DNA of 64,000 nucleotides from Methanoregula sp. (lineage in GTDB: Archaea > Halobacteriota > Methanomicrobia > Methanomicrobiales > Methanospirillaceae), in the NCBI RefSeq assembly GCF_023227875.1, contig NZ_JALOCH010000001.1:186001-250000 (forward strand), in the 5' to 3' direction. A model generated the notes under the pieces. That model was not told where the DNA came from and ran no database searches. It saw only the letters and a list, made by a program, of their open reading frames with translations. Both the position numbers and the translations under genes were made by a program. Positions 60,850 to 64,000 of the stretch are shown here, piece after piece; position 1 is the first letter of the stretch; each line of letters opens with the position of its first letter.

Positions 60850-61550
60850 GGAAGAAAACGATCTTTATAGCGCTCGAACTCTTCGATAGATCGGGCATAG
60901 TCATCCGGCCTACCGATATCCAGCCAGTAACCGGTATGAGGATAGCTGTACACTGCCTCGTTCTTTGCCGTAAGAGCGTACATCAGCTGGTCAAATCCGA
61001 ACGGTTCTCCTTCCGGGACATAGTCCAGCACCTTTTTTGAGAATACATAGACCCCCATGCTGACATCGAAGTGGAATGTGGGTTTCTCCCTGAATGCCGT
61101 TATCTTACGGTTCTCGTCCTTTTCAAGGACACCGAAGTCGATATTCACATCGCGCTGATAGGTTGCCACGGTTGCGATGGCCTTGTTCCTGCGGTGGCTC
61201 TCAATAAGATCAAGATATTTGATATCGGTCAGGATATCCCCGTTCATCACAAGAAATGTATCATCAAGATCATCAATGAGCCGGAGCGGGCCGATCGTTC
61301 CAAGCGGTGAATCTTCGTGTACATAGGAGATATTGAGGCCAAGCGTCTTGTTGCTGTCAAGGTATGCATGGATTAGTTCGTGCAGGTACCCGGTACTGAT
61401 CGTTACCCTTTCGAATCCGCAGTGTTTGAGCTGACGGAGGATCACCTCAAGGATGGGATAATCTCCGATAGGCATGAGTGGTTTGGGAAGCACTGTGGTA
61501 TACGGCATCAGCCGCCGGCCTTTTCCTCCAGCCAGAATGATCGCTTGCAT
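60846..61550 (-). CDS. Sugar-phosphate nucleotidyltransferase
   Basis: A 234-residue enzyme that makes an activated sugar (NDP-sugar) from NTP and a sugar 1-phosphate. The signature LAGGKGRRLMPYTTVLPKPLM (read as LAGGKG..R, then PKPLMPIGD) is at the N-terminus, VMNGDILTDI holds the metal-binding Asp (about 85), and GFDQLMYALTAKNEAV is near the end. Nucleotide and sugar cannot be told from sequence; the adjoining SDR genes suggest a GDP- or UDP-sugar. It lies 9 nt after the LegB-like gene. Confidence 0.85.
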   Translation of the reverse strand: MQAIILAGGKGRRLMPYTTVLPKPLMPIGDYPILEVILRQLKHCGFERVTISTGYLHELIHAYLDSNKTLGLNISYVHEDSPLGTIGPLRLIDDLDDTFLVMNGDILTDIKYLDLIESHRRNKAIATVATYQRDVNIDFGVLEKDENRKITAFREKPTFHFDVSMGVYVFSKKVLDYVPEGEPFGFDQLMYALTAKNEAVYSYPHTGYWLDIGRPDDYARSIEEFERYKDRFLP

Positions 61551-61559
61551 AAATTCCTC

Positions 61560-62549
61560 CTAAACGGTATATACTCCGGTTTTATACGAAGCAATGTGAT
61601 CCTTCATCCATCCGATGGTCAGGTCAAGTCCGTCTTCAAGGGTAAATGACGGTTGCCAGCCCGCCAGCTCTTTTGCCGACCGGTTATCGCACAACAATTG
61701 TATAACTTCGCTCTTCTCCGGGCGGATACGCTCCTGCTCGCACACGATTTTTGCCTTGGGGTTGACTTTTTTGACGATAATATCTGCGAGTTCCCCTATA
61801 GTCACACCGCGGCCTGAGCCTGTATTGATCGTCTTGCCCACGGTATTCTTGCTCTCCGCGAATTTAATGAAACCGGAAACCGTGTCCGCAACATACGTGA
61901 GATCGCGGACCGGTGTAAGCGAGCCGAGTTTGATCTTGTTAGAGGTGAGTGCCTGGGTGATGATCGTAGGGATTACTGCGCGTGTCGATTGCCGGGGCCC
62001 GAAGGTATTGAATGGACGGATGGTCGTGACCGGCAGGCCAAACGAGCAGTAAAAGGATTCTGCTATTTTATCGCCGCCAATCTTACTCGCAGAGTAGGGC
62101 GACTGACCCTGGAGCGGGTGTTTCTCGTCAATGGGTGTATATTGTGCCGTCCCGTATACTTCGCTTGTTGATGTATGGACAACGCGGTTGACACCTTCAT
62201 CAATACATGCCTGCATCACGTTCAGGGTGCCTTTTATATTGGTATTGACGTAGGATTCCGGGGCAACATAGGAGTACGGGATGCCGATGAGTGCTGCAAG
62301 ATGGAAGACATATTCTTTATTGGCAACCGCGTTTCTTACAAAGAGCGCATCAGTGACATCACCGGAAATTACCGTGAGATTCGGTGTTGAATCGGAATAG
62401 CGTCCTTCCAGCATGCCCCAGTCATTGCGGGCATTGTAATGTACAAATGCGGTGACGTCTGCTCCCCGATGCAGTAACTCGTCAACAAGGTGACTGCCAA
62501 TAAAACCCCCGGCACCGGTCACCAGTACTTTTTTGTCCTGCCATTTCAT
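61560..62549 (-). CDS. NAD-dependent 4,6-dehydratase/epimerase (LegB-like)
   Basis: A 329-residue extended SDR protein. GAGGFIGSHL (about 12-21) binds NAD, VHTSTSEVYGTA holds the catalytic Ser/Thr region, and SPYSASKIGGDKIAE the YxxxK pair. FVHYNARNDWGMLEG near residues 36-50 is characteristic of LegB-type 4,6-dehydratases that act on nucleotide-linked N-acetylglucosamine in legionaminic-acid-like pathways. It overlaps the glycosyltransferase upstream by 4 nt, so it belongs to the same transcript. Confidence 0.85.
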   Translation of the reverse strand: MKWQDKKVLVTGAGGFIGSHLVDELLHRGADVTAFVHYNARNDWGMLEGRYSDSTPNLTVISGDVTDALFVRNAVANKEYVFHLAALIGIPYSYVAPESYVNTNIKGTLNVMQACIDEGVNRVVHTSTSEVYGTAQYTPIDEKHPLQGQSPYSASKIGGDKIAESFYCSFGLPVTTIRPFNTFGPRQSTRAVIPTIITQALTSNKIKLGSLTPVRDLTYVADTVSGFIKFAESKNTVGKTINTGSGRGVTIGELADIIVKKVNPKAKIVCEQERIRPEKSEVIQLLCDNRSAKELAGWQPSFTLEDGLDLTIGWMKDHIASYKTGVYTV

Positions 62550-63640
62550 GGTGAGTCCTGTCTATATGTTTTTATGAGTTCCTGATAATCTTTCTCTGCC
62601 TGTGCCATGAGTATTTTCCATTGCCCGGTATTTACGACAACCTGCCTGGCGGCGATTCCCATCTGTTTCCGCAGTTCCGGATCACGGGCAAGTTTGAGAA
62701 GGGCAGATGCAACTTCATCCGGAGATCCAGGTTTGATTAAGAGTCCCGTACTATTGTTAGTTACCCATTCCGGAATGCCTCCGACAGATGTAGCAATGCA
62801 AGGAAGGCCGCTTGCCATGGCTTCGAGGATCGAGACCGGGGTTCCGTCAGAAATTGAAGTTGTAAGGAAAATATCCGTATCTCGGTAATCCTGAGGCACG
62901 TCACAATATTCGGTTTTTTTCCTGAAGGTGATCCTGTCATTCAATCCCAGACATGAGACAAGGCTTCGGATAGATGGTTCATCCGGGCCCTCCCCCTTGA
63001 TTGTCAGGTAAAGTCTCGGGTCTTTTTGGCACGCGAGTCCGAATCCCTTGACCAGGGTAGCATTATCATAGACCGGGAAAAAACCACGGTTTGAAAAAAC
63101 ATCTATCCTGTTTTTGTCGCGGGTATCATGTTCACAATCCGGCACAAATAGATCGGTATCTATGCCAAAAGGGAGGTATCGGACCGTGGATTCCGGAATG
63201 TGATAATCCTCGATAATGTGTTTCCTGATATCTTTAGAGACGGAGTATATGAGATTTGAGGAACTGAGAACTTTTTTAGTGAAATACCGAATTAATACGC
63301 TTTTTTGTGGAAGGATGAGTATATCATCGCCCCATGCGGAGACGACTGTGGGCCGGAAATGAAGCCCCGGTAAGTGGAACCCGAATTTTGCTATGAACTG
63401 GGCATGAATAATATCAGGCTGAATTACTCGTATGATCTTTTTGATCTGCAAGTGGCGGGGGATGAACGCGAGATAGAGATTGTTCCATCGCGAGGATAAT
63501 ACATGTTCAGTTACTCCCGGCAGGATGCGGTTCATGGGATCATATGTGATAAGGTGGACTTCGTGACCGGACTCGGCGAAATATTCAGCCCAGCGCTGGT
63601 TATGTGTGCTGCGGCCGTCAGCGATGAGGAGGAGGATCAT
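62546..63640 (-). CDS. Glycosyltransferase family 4 protein
   Basis: A 364-residue GT-B fold glycosyltransferase. The N-terminal half has MILLLIADGRSTHNQRWAEY and IHAQFIAKFGFHLPGL; the C-terminal donor-binding domain has KGEGPDEPSIRSL, and the EX7E-type region SISDGTPVSILEAMASGLPCIA. It should transfer a sugar from a nucleotide donor to a glycan or lipid. ATG 63640 is chosen because AAGGAGTTCC lies upstream; ATG 63673 would add 11 residues. It heads the minus-strand sugar operon seen here. Confidence 0.9.
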   Translation of the reverse strand: MILLLIADGRSTHNQRWAEYFAESGHEVHLITYDPMNRILPGVTEHVLSSRWNNLYLAFIPRHLQIKKIIRVIQPDIIHAQFIAKFGFHLPGLHFRPTVVSAWGDDILILPQKSVLIRYFTKKVLSSSNLIYSVSKDIRKHIIEDYHIPESTVRYLPFGIDTDLFVPDCEHDTRDKNRIDVFSNRGFFPVYDNATLVKGFGLACQKDPRLYLTIKGEGPDEPSIRSLVSCLGLNDRITFRKKTEYCDVPQDYRDTDIFLTTSISDGTPVSILEAMASGLPCIATSVGGIPEWVTNNSTGLLIKPGSPDEVASALLKLARDPELRKQMGIAARQVVVNTGQWKILMAQAEKDYQELIKTYRQDSP

Positions 63641-63863
63641 AGCGTTGGAACTCCTTCGGGAATATGCTTCCATGATTCGAATTTAGGAAGGATCATAACT
63701 CGGGATTGTTTCAATGTGTTCATTAACAGGTTTCTTTTTATGTTTGTGGCCATGCGATCTTATACATTCCGGATGTATTATCTCGGATTGGCTGATTGTG
63801 TTTCTGAAGAATAATCAAAAACCCGTGCCATTTCATACTATTTTCAGCCTTATAATGTCGTCA

Positions 63864-64000
63864 TCAATAACTGTCCCTTCGGGAAAAAAATAATGCTCTT
63901 ACCATCTTTCTGGGGAGGGACCAGCTTATCAGGAGTCCCGCAGGGAGAATTATTAAGAGATCCCGGAGTTTACCGAACATCTGGGAAATGGAATCGGTTT
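63864..64000 (-). CDS. Possible C-terminus of a membrane protein (runs off right edge)
   Basis: One minus-strand frame stays open from the right edge to TGA 63864-63866: 44 residues including FGKLRDLLIILPAGLLISW and a basic tail ending RRDSY. The hydrophobic stretch followed by positive charges looks like the end of a membrane protein of the polysaccharide region, but this is only a short tail. It would precede the glycosyltransferase on the same strand. Confidence 0.3.
   Translation of the reverse strand, partial: TDSISQMFGKLRDLLIILPAGLLISWSLPRKMVRALFFSRRDSY

Overview
The window looks like chromosomal DNA of a methanogenic archaeon, most likely order Methanomicrobiales and perhaps a Methanoregula relative (inference). 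Support comes from a methanofuran biosynthesis gene (mfnB), archaeal DNA topoisomerase VI (top6B/top6A), archaeal riboflavin-pathway reductase, DHH and NadM enzymes, TATA boxes about 25-30 nt before starts (several imply leaderless mRNAs), and GGAGG or GTGATC ribosome sites. Core genes are GC-rich. Between them lie AT-rich accessory patches with repeats, toxin-antitoxin debris and small membrane proteins.

Layout. 1-3.3 kb: the N-terminus of a copper-type P-ATPase, small proteins (AN1 zinc finger, cupin) and an Excalibur-domain lipoprotein. 3.3-4.6 kb: repeat-rich non-coding DNA. 4.7-9.3 kb: rsgA, a decayed alpha/beta hydrolase, and a PadR-regulated ABC-2 exporter operon. 9.5-12.2 kb: a MNT/HepT module whose HepT carries an amber codon, a frameshifted anion transporter, a hairpin cluster and a 45-residue membrane protein. 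12.3-25.3 kb: arfC, a histidine kinase/response regulator pair, a GerW/DUF2953 cluster, a CPA2 antiporter, tRNA-Phe, a DHH phosphoesterase, a PEGA surface protein and metG. 26-31 kb: msrA, sixA, guaB, mfnB, a HisA-like protein and tmk.

30.9-35.3 kb is an unusual five-gene operon on the minus strand: a cysteine-free ThiF/E1-like protein, a 48-residue peptide overlapping both neighbours, a GHKL-ATPase-like protein, a PLP aminotransferase and a GNAT-like protein. 35.3-38.5 kb is an accessory patch with duplicated non-coding blocks, a YgiT/DUF4258 remnant fused to a copy of the valS tail, and secreted or membrane proteins. 39-46 kb: valS, a DUF92 protein, a pyruvate-kinase-C-like protein and ychF. 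46.3-47.6 kb: another repeat patch. 47.6-56.7 kb: metallophosphoesterase, orphan VapB, nadM-larB, and the overlapping hisS-top6B-top6A chain. 56.7-64 kb is a cell-surface polysaccharide region: deacetylase, ATP-grasp and PHP proteins on the plus strand, and two epimerases, a sugar nucleotidyltransferase and a glycosyltransferase on the minus strand.

The best candidates for something undescribed are the ThiF/peptide/GHKL/aminotransferase/GNAT operon and the dispersed hairpin repeat family at about 3.6, 37.6 and 47.0 kb with its longer paralogous flanks.
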